The notes: generated by a model from the sequence alone, not told the origin. Positions 1-8,145 are shown, numbered from the stretch's first letter. The stretch: DNA of 14,056 nucleotides from Bacillota bacterium (GCA_023393815.1 JAEXBU010000036.1:1-14056); one strand, 5' to 3'. Made by a program: numbers and translations.

Positions 1-335
1 TTTTGAGCATTCTATTTTGTATGTTCGCAGTCACGGCATTGACGCAGCTCCGGGCACATACCCACATTGCTTCGTTAAATGCAGCCATCGAAAGTCAAAA
101 TGAGGCTATGGAAGATATGGACAAAACCTACAGGGATATGCGGGCCGATTTAGATGCCATTAAAAATTCAGACGAAATGATGAGAAAAGCGAAATTTCAA
201 TTGGGAATGGTTTATCCCGATAACGATCAGGTGAAATATATCGATGTTCGCCTGCGCAACGAAGAAAATGATGTCAACGAAAACGTCTATTTGAACCCGG
301 TCATTTCCGTTCTGCATATTTTCAATAGAAAGTAG
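1..335 (+). CDS. ftsL: FtsL-like cell division protein, 5' truncated by window edge
   Basis: This is the C-terminal part of a small bitopic division protein of the FtsL/DivIC type. FtsL forms a complex with DivIB and DivIC that recruits and activates the FtsW/PBP pair at the septum. The visible part begins inside a hydrophobic stretch (ILFCMFAVTAL), the likely membrane segment. It continues with a polar helix rich in A, E, M and D (about residues 18-60, probable coiled coil) and ends with the family-like LGMVYPDNDQVKYI block. The reading frame is open to the window edge and no ribosome binding site precedes the TTG at base 3, so the true start and cytoplasmic N-terminus lie upstream. Position directly before the septal PBP gene (9 bp gap) is the classical ftsL place. 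The family is weakly conserved in sequence, so the call leans on architecture and context. Confidence 0.8.
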   Translation, partial: LSILFCMFAVTALTQLRAHTHIASLNAAIESQNEAMEDMDKTYRDMRADLDAIKNSDEMMRKAKFQLGMVYPDNDQVKYIDVRLRNEENDVNENVYLNPVISVLHIFNRK

Positions 336-338
336 GAG
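334..338 (+). promoter_or_regulatory. Ribosome binding site fixing the GTG start of the PBP gene
   Basis: AGGAG lies 6 nt before the GTG at 345. The next in-frame candidate, an ATG at 429, has no comparable site and would remove the basic cytoplasmic tail. The GTG is therefore preferred. Confidence 0.7.
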
Positions 339-344
339 TCTCTT

Positions 345-2663
345 GTGGGAGAGCAGAAAATAAAACAGACGAAAAGAGTGAGAAAGAGAAAAAGAGATCG
401 TCGATTTCTTTTGCCCCATCTGCGGCGGATGGATAAGAAGGTGGCGCTTCTGTCCGTGTTTCTCTTCTTACTCTTTTTTATTTTATGGATTCGCGTCGGC
501 TATTTACAAATCGTCGACGGAGATAATTTTACCCGCGAAGCCTTAGCGATTCAAACGAAGGTGCGCAAAAAACCCGAGCGCGGCATGATCTTCGATGTGA
601 ATGGAAACAAGTTGGTAGGAAACATTAGCAAATCTGATATTTATGTGGATACGGCCGTTTTGGACAAAGCCAAAAATGGCGATATCGAGCGAAAAAAGTT
701 ACGAAATTTTTCGTTAAAGAGCTTGGATATGAGCGAGACAGAATACGACGAGCGTATGAAAAAAAGTGGCCATGTCCTCTTAAAGGGAAATGTGGATCGC
801 TCCGTAGCGCTTCGCTTGAAGGATTCGGATATTCCCGGTGTAGTCGTGGAAGATTTTGAGGCTCGAACCTATCCGAACAGCGACTTGGCGTCGCTTATTT
901 TGGGCTTTACGGGAAAAGACGGAGAAGGTCGTTATGGCGTCGAAAAGTTTTATAACGACGATTTGCGCCTAGCCAAGTCCCGGGCGGTAAAAAAAGACAA
1001 TTCGCTCCCGGTGCAGGCGGGTGCCAATCTGAAGTTGACAATTTCTGAACCGCTTCAGCGAAAGGCCGAAGATATTTTAGATACCCATCAGGAGAAAAAT
1101 CGCGCCCACCGCATAACGGTGATCGTTCAGGATACGCAGACCGGGGCTATTCGCGCCATGGCATCCACCGACGACTACGATTTAAATCATCCGTACAGCC
1201 CGACGAGCAAAGAGCAAAGGGCCGTTTGGAAGGACTTAAAAAGCGAGCAAAAGTCCAAGCTTTTATTTGACAATTGGCGAAATTTTTCGATCAGTGATAC
1301 CTACGAACCGGGTTCAACCTTTAAGACCATTACGGCGGCGGCCGCTTTGGAAGAGAATACGTCGAATCCGAAAAAACACTATTATTGTACGGGCTATGTA
1401 CGGGACATACCGGGGGTTACCATTACTTGTACGTCTCTTCCGAATCCGCATGGGGATATTACTATGGACAAGGCATTCTCCGAATCTTGTAACGTGACCT
1501 TTGTAAACATCGCCCGCGAGCTGAAAAAGGAAGGGCTTCTTAAATATATTCGAGCCTTCGGCTTCGGGGAAGTAACGGGGATCGACTTGCCGGCGGAACA
1601 AAAAGGGATCGTACCCAAGGACGTAAAGGATATTAACGAAGCGCGTCTCGCGACCATGAGCTACGGTCACGGCATTGCCGTTACGCCCATTCAAATGGTA
1701 ACGGCCGTTTCGGCGGTAGCCAACGGAGGTTACCTGTTGAAGCCGTACGTCGTCGACGAGGTACAGGATATTAGCGGTCATGTTCTATTAAAGAATGGGC
1801 GAAGTGTTCGGCGCCAAGTAATATCCGAATCCACCAGCGAAACGATGCGAAGTCTCTTGACCCACGTAGTGGATAACGGAACGGGGACCATGGGTGCGGT
1901 GAGTCGCTACCACGTGGGGGGAAAAACCGGGACGGCGGGAAAGGTGTCGGAAACCGGAGGATATGAAAAGGACAAATACATTAGTTCTTTCGTCTCGGTT
2001 GCACCCATTGAAGATCCGAAGTACACGGTATTGGTGATCGTGGAAGAGCCGGAAGGAGATTACTTCGGTGGTACGGTAGCCGCGCCCATTGCTTCGGAAA
2101 TTATGGCGGCGGCGCTGCAAGATGGCGACGTTCCGCCCACGGGCAGCGACCAATCGAGAAAAACAAGAAAAGTGATCGTGCCCGATGTAAAACATATGCT
2201 TCTAGAGGATGCGGGAAAAGTGCTTACCGACGCGGGATTGAAATTTAATATGGCTTCAGAAAACGTCGGCGATTTCGGCATGGTTATAAAACAGGCACCG
2301 GAAGCGGGGACGGAAGTGGAGGAAAATACGATTGTGGACTTAAAAGTCGATCCGAACGACGGAAAGGAACGCAGCGTCCCGAATTTCAGAGGAAAGACGA
2401 AAGCTGAAGTGGAAAAAATCTTGGAATCTTCCAAACTGGATTACGTCCTGGAAGGGGAAGGGACTGTGGTCAGTCAAGAACCTTTGGCGGGCGAAGTCCT
2501 GCCCAAAGGGGAAAAGATTATTATTCGCTTTGAAGCGGACGTAAACGGAGATAGAAAAAATATGGATAACGGGAAAAAAGAGGCGGGCGACATCCTTGAA
2601 GAAAGAGAATCCTCTTCTCAAGGAAATAAAAAGAGCAAGCCGACAAAAGGCGAAGAAGAGTAA
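345..2663 (+). CDS. Class B penicillin-binding protein (SpoVD/PBP2x-like) with two PASTA domains
   Basis: This is a peptidoglycan D,D-transpeptidase that crosslinks septal wall, expected to work with the SEDS protein FtsW encoded downstream. Domains in order: a strongly basic cytoplasmic tail (1-31); one membrane anchor (about 33-50); the PBP dimerisation domain from about 55 (ERGMIFDVNG at 78-87); and the transpeptidase domain (about 255-590). The transpeptidase carries S324-T-F-K327 (nucleophile Ser324), S381-C-N383 and K527-T-G-T530. Two PASTA domains follow (about 608-669 and 676-730), as in PBP2x-type proteins. An unusual hydrophilic Lys/Glu/Ser tail (731-772) ends the protein. Cys348, Cys362 and Cys382 lie in the extracytoplasmic catalytic domain. 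The 772-residue length is slightly long for the family because of the tail. Whether it is the vegetative division PBP (ftsI/pbpB) or a SpoVD orthologue cannot be settled; being the only such gene in the cluster argues for the division role. Confidence 0.95.
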   Translation: MGEQKIKQTKRVRKRKRDRRFLLPHLRRMDKKVALLSVFLFLLFFILWIRVGYLQIVDGDNFTREALAIQTKVRKKPERGMIFDVNGNKLVGNISKSDIYVDTAVLDKAKNGDIERKKLRNFSLKSLDMSETEYDERMKKSGHVLLKGNVDRSVALRLKDSDIPGVVVEDFEARTYPNSDLASLILGFTGKDGEGRYGVEKFYNDDLRLAKSRAVKKDNSLPVQAGANLKLTISEPLQRKAEDILDTHQEKNRAHRITVIVQDTQTGAIRAMASTDDYDLNHPYSPTSKEQRAVWKDLKSEQKSKLLFDNWRNFSISDTYEPGSTFKTITAAAALEENTSNPKKHYYCTGYVRDIPGVTITCTSLPNPHGDITMDKAFSESCNVTFVNIARELKKEGLLKYIRAFGFGEVTGIDLPAEQKGIVPKDVKDINEARLATMSYGHGIAVTPIQMVTAVSAVANGGYLLKPYVVDEVQDISGHVLLKNGRSVRRQVISESTSETMRSLLTHVVDNGTGTMGAVSRYHVGGKTGTAGKVSETGGYEKDKYISSFVSVAPIEDPKYTVLVIVEEPEGDYFGGTVAAPIASEIMAAALQDGDVPPTGSDQSRKTRKVIVPDVKHMLLEDAGKVLTDAGLKFNMASENVGDFGMVIKQAPEAGTEVEENTIVDLKVDPNDGKERSVPNFRGKTKAEVEKILESSKLDYVLEGEGTVVSQEPLAGEVLPKGEKIIIRFEADVNGDRKNMDNGKKEAGDILEERESSSQGNKKSKPTKGEEE

Positions 2664-2678
2664 AAGGAGTAGGCAAGC

Positions 2679-3638
2679 ATGAGTATAGGTACGGGTGCAA
2701 TAAGCCTGGCGGTAGGATGGATCCTCGCCATGATCGGCGGAAAGGTATTTATCCCCTTATTAAAAAAACTGCGCGCAGGACAAGAAATACGGGAAGATGG
2801 GCCACAGAGCCACCTGTCCAAGGCAGGAACCCCAACCATAGGAGGGGTTATCTTTCTTGCGGCGGCACTTCTTGCGACGATTTTCACGGGGAATATGACG
2901 TATGAAACGACGGTCTTATTTATTGCGACCTTCGGCTTTGGAATCGTGGGTTTTATCGATGATTATCTGAAAGTTGTAAACAAGAGAAATTTAGGGTTTA
3001 CTGCCCTTCAAAAGCTGTTGGCTCAAATTTTTATCGCGGTGTTACTCTATATGCTTATCGTGAATTCCGAGCACTTAAGCACCGAAGTTTTTTTGCCGGG
3101 GGTCATGCGCCTCGTAGATTTTGGGATTTTCTTTATTCCATTTATTATTTTTGTCGTCGTGGGGACGGTAAATTCTGTTAATTTGACGGATGGATTAGAC
3201 GGTTTATCTTCGACTGTGACTCTTATTGTCATGTTGTTTTTTGCCATTGTAAGTTACAAGATGGAGCGAACGTCCGTTGCTTTATTTTGTCTATGTCTCG
3301 CTGGAGGGCTGTTGGGCTTTTTATTCTACAATAAGTATCCTGCGAAAGTATTTATGGGAGATACAGGGTCGTTGGCGCTCGGCGGCGCCGTGGTGGCCAT
3401 TGCGATCCTTTTAAATTTGCCGTTGCTTCTGCCCATTTGTGGGGGGATTTACTTTATGGAAACCCTCTCCGTTATTTTGCAAGTCATCTCCTTTAAAACG
3501 AGGGGAAAGAGGATTTTTCTGATGAGCCCCATTCACCACCATTTTGAGCAAAAGGGAATGAAAGAGGTTCAGATTGTTGGTATGTTCGCCGTCGTGGAAA
3601 TCATCCTCTGTATCATCAGTTACTTCTTGATCTTTTAG
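2679..3638 (+). CDS. mraY: Phospho-N-acetylmuramoyl-pentapeptide transferase (MraY)
   Basis: MraY is an integral membrane enzyme that transfers phospho-MurNAc-pentapeptide from UDP to undecaprenyl phosphate, making lipid I, the first membrane step of wall synthesis. The 319 residues are mostly hydrophobic, in line with the family's ten membrane spans. Family signatures are clear: SHLSKAGTPTIGG (44-56), the Asp pair in GFIDDYLKV (D94, D95), NLTDGLDGL (168-176), the MGDTGS loop with D228, and the cytoplasmic SPIHHHFE loop (283-290) with its three histidines. The ATG follows AAGGAG at 2664-2669. The gene lies 15 bp after the PBP gene; in many Firmicutes murE and/or murF would stand in between, and neither is present. 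Confidence 0.97.
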   Translation: MSIGTGAISLAVGWILAMIGGKVFIPLLKKLRAGQEIREDGPQSHLSKAGTPTIGGVIFLAAALLATIFTGNMTYETTVLFIATFGFGIVGFIDDYLKVVNKRNLGFTALQKLLAQIFIAVLLYMLIVNSEHLSTEVFLPGVMRLVDFGIFFIPFIIFVVVGTVNSVNLTDGLDGLSSTVTLIVMLFFAIVSYKMERTSVALFCLCLAGGLLGFLFYNKYPAKVFMGDTGSLALGGAVVAIAILLNLPLLLPICGGIYFMETLSVILQVISFKTRGKRIFLMSPIHHHFEQKGMKEVQIVGMFAVVEIILCIISYFLIF

Positions 3639-3650
3639 GGGTGCATCATT

Positions 3651-4961
3651 ATGAAAAATAAAAGTATATTAATTTACGGTTTAGGAACGACGGGTTTAAG
3701 TGCGATTGACGCCTTGAAAGACGAAAATACTCTTTACATTTACGACGATGACAAATCCCGTGCGAGTTTGCTGGCGGAAGCGTACCCGTTTTACGACGGA
3801 GAAGCGGTAGATTTTGTCGTAAAGAGTCCGGGCATAACCTTGGACAGCGGATGGTTACCGGAACTCGTTCAGCGGGAAATTCCTGTCATTTCGGATATTG
3901 AAGTCGCCTATCGCTTGAGCGATTGCGAAAACTTCATCGCCGTTACGGGAACCAACGGAAAGACCACGACGACAGATCTTTTATATCACTTGCTAATTGA
4001 CGGAGGAAAGATCGCTTACGTTGGCGGGAATATCGGCGTTGGCGTACTTCCTCTGGCGAAGCGGGCTAAAAAAGACGATTATCTGGTGATCGAATGTTCC
4101 AGCTTTCAATTGGAAACGACCTTAACATTTAAACCGAAGGTAGCTATTTTGACGAATATTACGGAAGATCACCTAGATCATCATAAATCCGTGGAAGCTT
4201 ATCGAAAGAGCAAACAAAAAGCCTACGCCAATCAGGACGATTCGGACGTGCTTATTTTAAACATCGACGACCCCTACCTAGCCATGATCGGCGAAGAGAT
4301 GGACGATGCATTGGTCGTGAGTACGACGCCCGTACAGCAAGATGGAGCTTACAAGGATCAGGAGAAGCTCTATCTTTCCTATAAGGGAGAACGGATGGAA
4401 CTTATGGATCGATCGGACATGGCATTGGTTGGCGATCACAATGTACGAAACGCCTTGGAGGCGGCTCTGTGTGCGTACGTTCTCGGCGTAGACGTGGATT
4501 CTATACGAAAGACCTTAAGGAATTATCGAGGGGTCAGTCACCGTATGGAATTTGTAGGAACCTATCGGGACGTGGATTATTATAACGATTCCAAGGGAAC
4601 CAATCCCGATTCCACGGACGTGGCCTTGTCCAGTTTGACGAAGCCTATCCATCTGTTGGCCGGAGGTTTCGATAAAGGAAGCGACTTTAAAGCCCTCTTC
4701 GAAAAACACGCCGAGCGCATCGCGTGTCTGTATGTATTCGGTGCGACCAAGGCGATTATTAAAGAAGAAGCCCTGGAGGCGGGGGTTAAAGACATCATGG
4801 ATTTCGATACGATGGACGAAGCGGCGAATGCGGCCATGGATCGCGCCAGGGCGGGCGAAGCGGTACTGCTGTCTCCGGCCTGCGCCTCGTGGGATCAATT
4901 TCCCAATTACGAAGTCAGGGGCGATGAATTTAAGCGGATCGTGAAGGAGAAGTGGAGCTGA
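3651..4961 (+). CDS. murD: UDP-N-acetylmuramoyl-L-alanine--D-glutamate ligase (MurD)
   Basis: MurD is the cytoplasmic ATP-dependent ligase that adds D-glutamate to UDP-MurNAc-L-alanine. An N-terminal Rossmann-like uridine-binding domain starts with ILIYGLGTTG (6-15). The central ATPase domain has the P-loop GTNGKTTTT (100-108), ECSSFQLE (148-155) and the TEDHLDHH segment (171-178). Mur-ligase signatures follow: GDHNVRN (261-267), HRME (297-300), YNDSKGTNPDS (311-321) and LSPACASWDQF (407-417). Together these separate MurD from MurC, MurE and MurF. The length of 436 residues is normal. The start has AGGGGTG (3637-3643) about 7 nt upstream, overlapping the mraY stop. It is part of the dcw operon between mraY and ftsW. 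Confidence 0.97.
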   Translation: MKNKSILIYGLGTTGLSAIDALKDENTLYIYDDDKSRASLLAEAYPFYDGEAVDFVVKSPGITLDSGWLPELVQREIPVISDIEVAYRLSDCENFIAVTGTNGKTTTTDLLYHLLIDGGKIAYVGGNIGVGVLPLAKRAKKDDYLVIECSSFQLETTLTFKPKVAILTNITEDHLDHHKSVEAYRKSKQKAYANQDDSDVLILNIDDPYLAMIGEEMDDALVVSTTPVQQDGAYKDQEKLYLSYKGERMELMDRSDMALVGDHNVRNALEAALCAYVLGVDVDSIRKTLRNYRGVSHRMEFVGTYRDVDYYNDSKGTNPDSTDVALSSLTKPIHLLAGGFDKGSDFKALFEKHAERIACLYVFGATKAIIKEEALEAGVKDIMDFDTMDEAANAAMDRARAGEAVLLSPACASWDQFPNYEVRGDEFKRIVKEKWS

Positions 4962-4968
4962 TTAAACC

Positions 4969-6066
4969 ATGGAACGAATCCGAAAATATGCTGATCCACC
5001 ACTACTTATAACTATCGTCCTACTTCTCGTCGTTGGGGTATTTATGGTGGCATCCAGCTCTTTTACCAGTGGCCTAGCCGATCATGGAGACGGCACCTAT
5101 TATTTGAAACGGCACCTGATCTTTCTCGTTGTCGGCGTGTGCGTTGCGGGATTCGGTTACGCGGTACCGTTGAAGACATTTCAGCGCTTGGCACTTCCGG
5201 CGTGGATTTTCAGTCTGTTGTTGTGCGCAGCTCTCTACACAAAATTCGGCGTAAATGTCAACGGTGCCACTCGTTGGCTTTTGATACCGGGAACGCATAT
5301 TCAATTTATGCCGTCGGATATTTTAAAGTATGCGTCAATTTTCTATACGGCGAACTTATGCGTGCGGCACAGAGGAAAGCGGAAGCAAGGCGGGTTTATT
5401 CCTATTCTGATCGTCATCGGCTTGTCCGTTGTGATCGTTATGAAAGAAGATTTCTCGTCGGCTATGGTCATCGCCATCAGCCTTTTGGGTATGTTTTTTA
5501 TTTCTGGTATGCGTTTTTCGGAGTTTCTAAGTATTCTATCCATAGGTCTCGTCGTGATGTACGTGTTCGTGTTTCGCGTGCCCTATCGGATGAAACGGCT
5601 CACCTCGTTTATCCATCCCTTCGACGACATAGCGAACACGGATTGGCAACTGGCCAATTCCCTTTATTCTATCGGCACGGGTTCGATAAAAGGAATCGGT
5701 TACTTTCGTTCCTACGAAGTATTTAATCGATTGCCGGAAGCCTATAACGACTTTATTTTTGCCGTCATCGGCGAAGAATTCGGCTTTGTAGGCACTTCCG
5801 TCGTTATCGGGCTATTTGCCATATTTATTCAACGTGGATTTTTAACGGTACTGAAACAACGAACGCTTTACGAAAAATTAATCGCTACGGGTATTTTCTT
5901 GTCGATCGGCTTTCAAGCCTTTTTTAACATGGGCGTTGCTGTCGGTTTGTTGCCCGTGACGGGACTTACCTTGCCTTATGTATCCTTTGGTGGAACGGCC
6001 CTCATTCTCGCCATGGGCATGAGCGGCATATTGCTGAGATTATCGAGAAAAGGAGAAAAACAGTGA
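4969..6066 (+). CDS. ftsW: SEDS-family peptidoglycan glycosyltransferase FtsW (SpoVE-like)
   Basis: FtsW is a polytopic membrane protein of the SEDS family. It polymerises lipid II into septal glycan strands and pairs with a class B PBP, here probably the one at 345-2663. The 365 residues show about ten hydrophobic segments. Family motifs include NGATRWL (98-104), PSDILK (115-120), the LPEAYNDFIFAVIGEEFG block (255-272) and GLLPVTGLTLPYVSFGG (326-342). D261 aligns with the Asp regarded as catalytic in RodA/FtsW. The stretch just before, GIGYFRSYEVFNR (242-254), departs from the usual glycine-rich GxGLGxSxQK pattern. The ribosome binding site is weak (GGAG at 4954-4957) and the gene starts 7 bp after murD. 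Its stop overlaps the murG start (GTGA). Context between murD and murG favours FtsW over RodA; SpoVE is the close alternative name. Confidence 0.93.
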   Translation: MERIRKYADPPLLITIVLLLVVGVFMVASSSFTSGLADHGDGTYYLKRHLIFLVVGVCVAGFGYAVPLKTFQRLALPAWIFSLLLCAALYTKFGVNVNGATRWLLIPGTHIQFMPSDILKYASIFYTANLCVRHRGKRKQGGFIPILIVIGLSVVIVMKEDFSSAMVIAISLLGMFFISGMRFSEFLSILSIGLVVMYVFVFRVPYRMKRLTSFIHPFDDIANTDWQLANSLYSIGTGSIKGIGYFRSYEVFNRLPEAYNDFIFAVIGEEFGFVGTSVVIGLFAIFIQRGFLTVLKQRTLYEKLIATGIFLSIGFQAFFNMGVAVGLLPVTGLTLPYVSFGGTALILAMGMSGILLRLSRKGEKQ

Positions 6067-7160
6067 AAGTCATTTTGTCCGGCGGAGGTACCGGCGGCCA
6101 TATTTATCCGGCCCTTGCCATAAAAGAGGCTATGGAAAAGAAAGTACAAGATATCGAATTTTTGTACGTGGGGAAGAAAGACAGCATGGAAGAGCAACTG
6201 GCGGCTACCTATCATATTCCTTTTGCGCCGGTGCATATCAAGGGATTTCCTAGAAAAAAGATCAACAAGGACTCTATCCTAACCATGGTGGAATTGCTCC
6301 GTGGTCTTCACGATGCGGGAAAGATCTTAAAAGACTTCCGTCCCGACGTAGTGGTAGGTACCGGAGGCTATGTCTGTGCGCCTATCGTATTAAAAGCTCA
6401 GGGTATGGGGATAAAAACGGTCATTCAAGAACAAAATGCTTATCCGGGGAAGACCAATCGCCTGCTGGGTAAGCGTGTGGATTTGATTGCCTACAGTTTT
6501 AAGGAGGCAGAAAAATACTTTCCCGAACGGGCGAAGAAACTTTACACAGGCAATCCCATTCGCGCCTCCTTTGAAAAGATGGACGAGGAAGCGGGAAGAG
6601 AAGCCGTGGGATACAATTTAGATAAACCGCTGGTCCTTTCCTTCGGCGGCAGCGGCGGGCAGGAGTCCACGAACGAAGCGGTGCTGGAAATAATGGAAAG
6701 ACATCCGCGTTTAAATTTTCATCTCGTCCATATTACGGGAAAGGAACACTACGACGACTTTATCCGTCGTATGGCAAAAGTAGACGACGATTCCTACACG
6801 GTGTTGGACTATTCTCATCAAATTCCTGAATATCTGGCCGTCTCAGACCTCGTCGTGGCTTCGTCCTCGGCCATGACGTTGGCGGAAATCAGCGCCATGC
6901 ACCTGCCTTCGATCTTGATCCCCAAGGCCTACACGGCGGGGAACCATCAATACCATAATGCGATGAGCTACAAAGAATCGGACGCAGCCGTGGTTATCGA
7001 AGAAGAAGGACTCAGCGGTCATATGCTTTTAAACTTTATCGAGTCTCTGCTCGAAGACGAAGAAAAACGGCGGGAAATGGGAGCCAACGCATTTCACATG
7101 ATTAATCCTCATGGGACCGATGCCATTGCCGATGCTATTTTGGAAATTGCGACATCATGA
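6063..7160 (+). CDS. murG: UDP-GlcNAc:lipid I N-acetylglucosaminyltransferase (MurG)
   Basis: MurG is a peripheral membrane GT-B glycosyltransferase that adds GlcNAc to lipid I, giving lipid II on the inner membrane face. The N-domain has the glycine-rich loop SGGGTGGHIYPALA (6-19), VVGTGGYVCAP (97-107) and QEQNAYPGKTNRLL (122-135). The C-domain has FGGSGGQ (194-200), LAEISAMHLPSILIP (273-287) with the conserved Glu275, and the NHQYHNA segment (294-300) that binds the nucleotide sugar. The usual R-S/A-G-A before the Glu-bearing helix reads S-S-S-A here (267-270). The GTG start overlaps the ftsW stop by 4 nt and has AGGAG at 6051-6055, 7 nt upstream. Translational coupling with ftsW is likely. 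Length 365 is typical. Confidence 0.97.
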   Translation: MKVILSGGGTGGHIYPALAIKEAMEKKVQDIEFLYVGKKDSMEEQLAATYHIPFAPVHIKGFPRKKINKDSILTMVELLRGLHDAGKILKDFRPDVVVGTGGYVCAPIVLKAQGMGIKTVIQEQNAYPGKTNRLLGKRVDLIAYSFKEAEKYFPERAKKLYTGNPIRASFEKMDEEAGREAVGYNLDKPLVLSFGGSGGQESTNEAVLEIMERHPRLNFHLVHITGKEHYDDFIRRMAKVDDDSYTVLDYSHQIPEYLAVSDLVVASSSAMTLAEISAMHLPSILIPKAYTAGNHQYHNAMSYKESDAAVVIEEEGLSGHMLLNFIESLLEDEEKRREMGANAFHMINPHGTDAIADAILEIATS

Positions 7161-8101
7161 ACCCGACAATGCACAGAAGAAGTGCTCGGCGAAAAAAGAA
7201 GCTGAGACGAAAATACCGAAATCGTCGAATCGCGCTCGTTCTCATGTTGGTCGCAATAATTGGCGGCGGACTGTTTGCCTTTGCCAACTTGACGGCATTA
7301 ACCGACGTCATTGTTACGGGGACGAAGGTGGTGTCAAAAAACGCTGTGGCCAAAGTGGCGCGGGAATCCATGGGAAAGAGCTATTTCCGCCTGAACAAAA
7401 CGCAGTTAAAAAATCGTCTGGAGCAAATGCCATACGTAAAAGAGGCGAGTGTGGGTTTAAATTTTCCTCACACCTTGACGATACACATTGATGAAGAAGA
7501 TCCTTTCGCGCAACTCTACAGCGGCGACGGCTACATCCTCGTGAATCGCGACTTCCTCGCCTTGGAGAAGACCCGCGCCTACGATCCGAATTTGCCGAAG
7601 ATCACCGGCGTGGTGACCGATGGGGTGCAACCGGGTCAGCTCGCCTTTAAGCAGACGGGCAATGGGAAAAAGATTCATATGATCAAAGTCTTGTTCTCCT
7701 CCGGTCTGAAGAAGGATATAAATACCCTGTCCATATTGGATCGGGGTATGCGCTTAGCTTTTAACGACGGCACCACGGTCCATATTTTGCGTTTCGACAA
7801 TGCGGAATATAAGACGAAACAGCTGGAAGAAATTCGCAAAGAAATGAAGGCGAAAAACGAAAATTATCGAGATATTTACTTAGATCAGGGAGAAAATCCC
7901 GTCGCCGTTAAACCTTCATCCTTAGAAGAGGATGAGACGTCCGAAAATACAAACACGGGCAAATCGGTTGGGGCGAAGAGTGAAGGAGAAGATAAGGCGG
8001 CAGAGAAAGTAGAAAAAAACACGTCGAAAAATCAATCGGAAAAAGACGGAGAAAAAATGGTAACGCATGAGTCCACCAATACCGCTAATGAAGAGGAATA
8101 G
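7157..8101 (+). CDS. divIB: Cell division protein DivIB/FtsQ with POTRA domain
   Basis: This bitopic divisome protein partners FtsL and DivIC. It has a very basic cytoplasmic tail (residues 6-24), one membrane segment (about 25-43) and an FtsQ-type POTRA domain (about 46-115: VIVTGTKVVSKNAV, then YFRLNKTQLKNRLEQMPYVKEASV and PHTLTIHI). The extracellular beta domain extends to about 250, ending in the typical YLDQG-PVAVKP pattern. A 55-60 residue low-complexity Glu/Lys/Ser/Asn tail (256-314) follows, longer than in many relatives and likely disordered. The ATG overlaps the murG stop (ATGA). No clear ribosome binding site is seen there or before the alternative ATG at 7169, so coupling to murG translation is inferred. 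In Firmicutes the protein is called DivIB, in Proteobacteria FtsQ. Confidence 0.92.
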   Translation: MNPTMHRRSARRKKKLRRKYRNRRIALVLMLVAIIGGGLFAFANLTALTDVIVTGTKVVSKNAVAKVARESMGKSYFRLNKTQLKNRLEQMPYVKEASVGLNFPHTLTIHIDEEDPFAQLYSGDGYILVNRDFLALEKTRAYDPNLPKITGVVTDGVQPGQLAFKQTGNGKKIHMIKVLFSSGLKKDINTLSILDRGMRLAFNDGTTVHILRFDNAEYKTKQLEEIRKEMKAKNENYRDIYLDQGENPVAVKPSSLEEDETSENTNTGKSVGAKSEGEDKAAEKVEKNTSKNQSEKDGEKMVTHESTNTANEEE

Positions 8102-8116
8102 AGGTTTTAAGGTATC

Positions 8117-8145
8117 TTGACTTGTTCGCGGTTTGTCTATAAAAT
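8117..8145 (+). promoter_or_regulatory. Sigma-A-type promoter of ftsZ
   Basis: TTGACT (8117-8122) and TAAAAT (8140-8145) are separated by exactly 17 bp; each hexamer matches its consensus at 5 of 6 positions. It lies in the 98-bp gap between divIB and ftsZ, the largest in the window. Transcription would start near 8152, giving a leader of roughly 48 nt. No terminator is seen between divIB and this promoter, so ftsZ may also receive transcripts from the upstream operon. Confidence 0.8.

Noticed and set aside
3..5. TTG at base 3 as the start of the FtsL-like gene
   Set aside because: It falls inside the membrane segment, at the window edge and without a visible ribosome binding site; the gene most likely begins upstream.
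1035..1040. Perfect TTGACA -35 hexamer within the PBP gene (another at 1267)
   Set aside because: Neither has an acceptable -10 hexamer at 16-18 bp, and both lie inside conserved coding sequence.
5139..5726. 195-codon plus-strand frame inside ftsW
   Set aside because: It is in an alternative frame of a gene with clear SEDS motifs, has no ribosome binding site of note and no recognisable domain.
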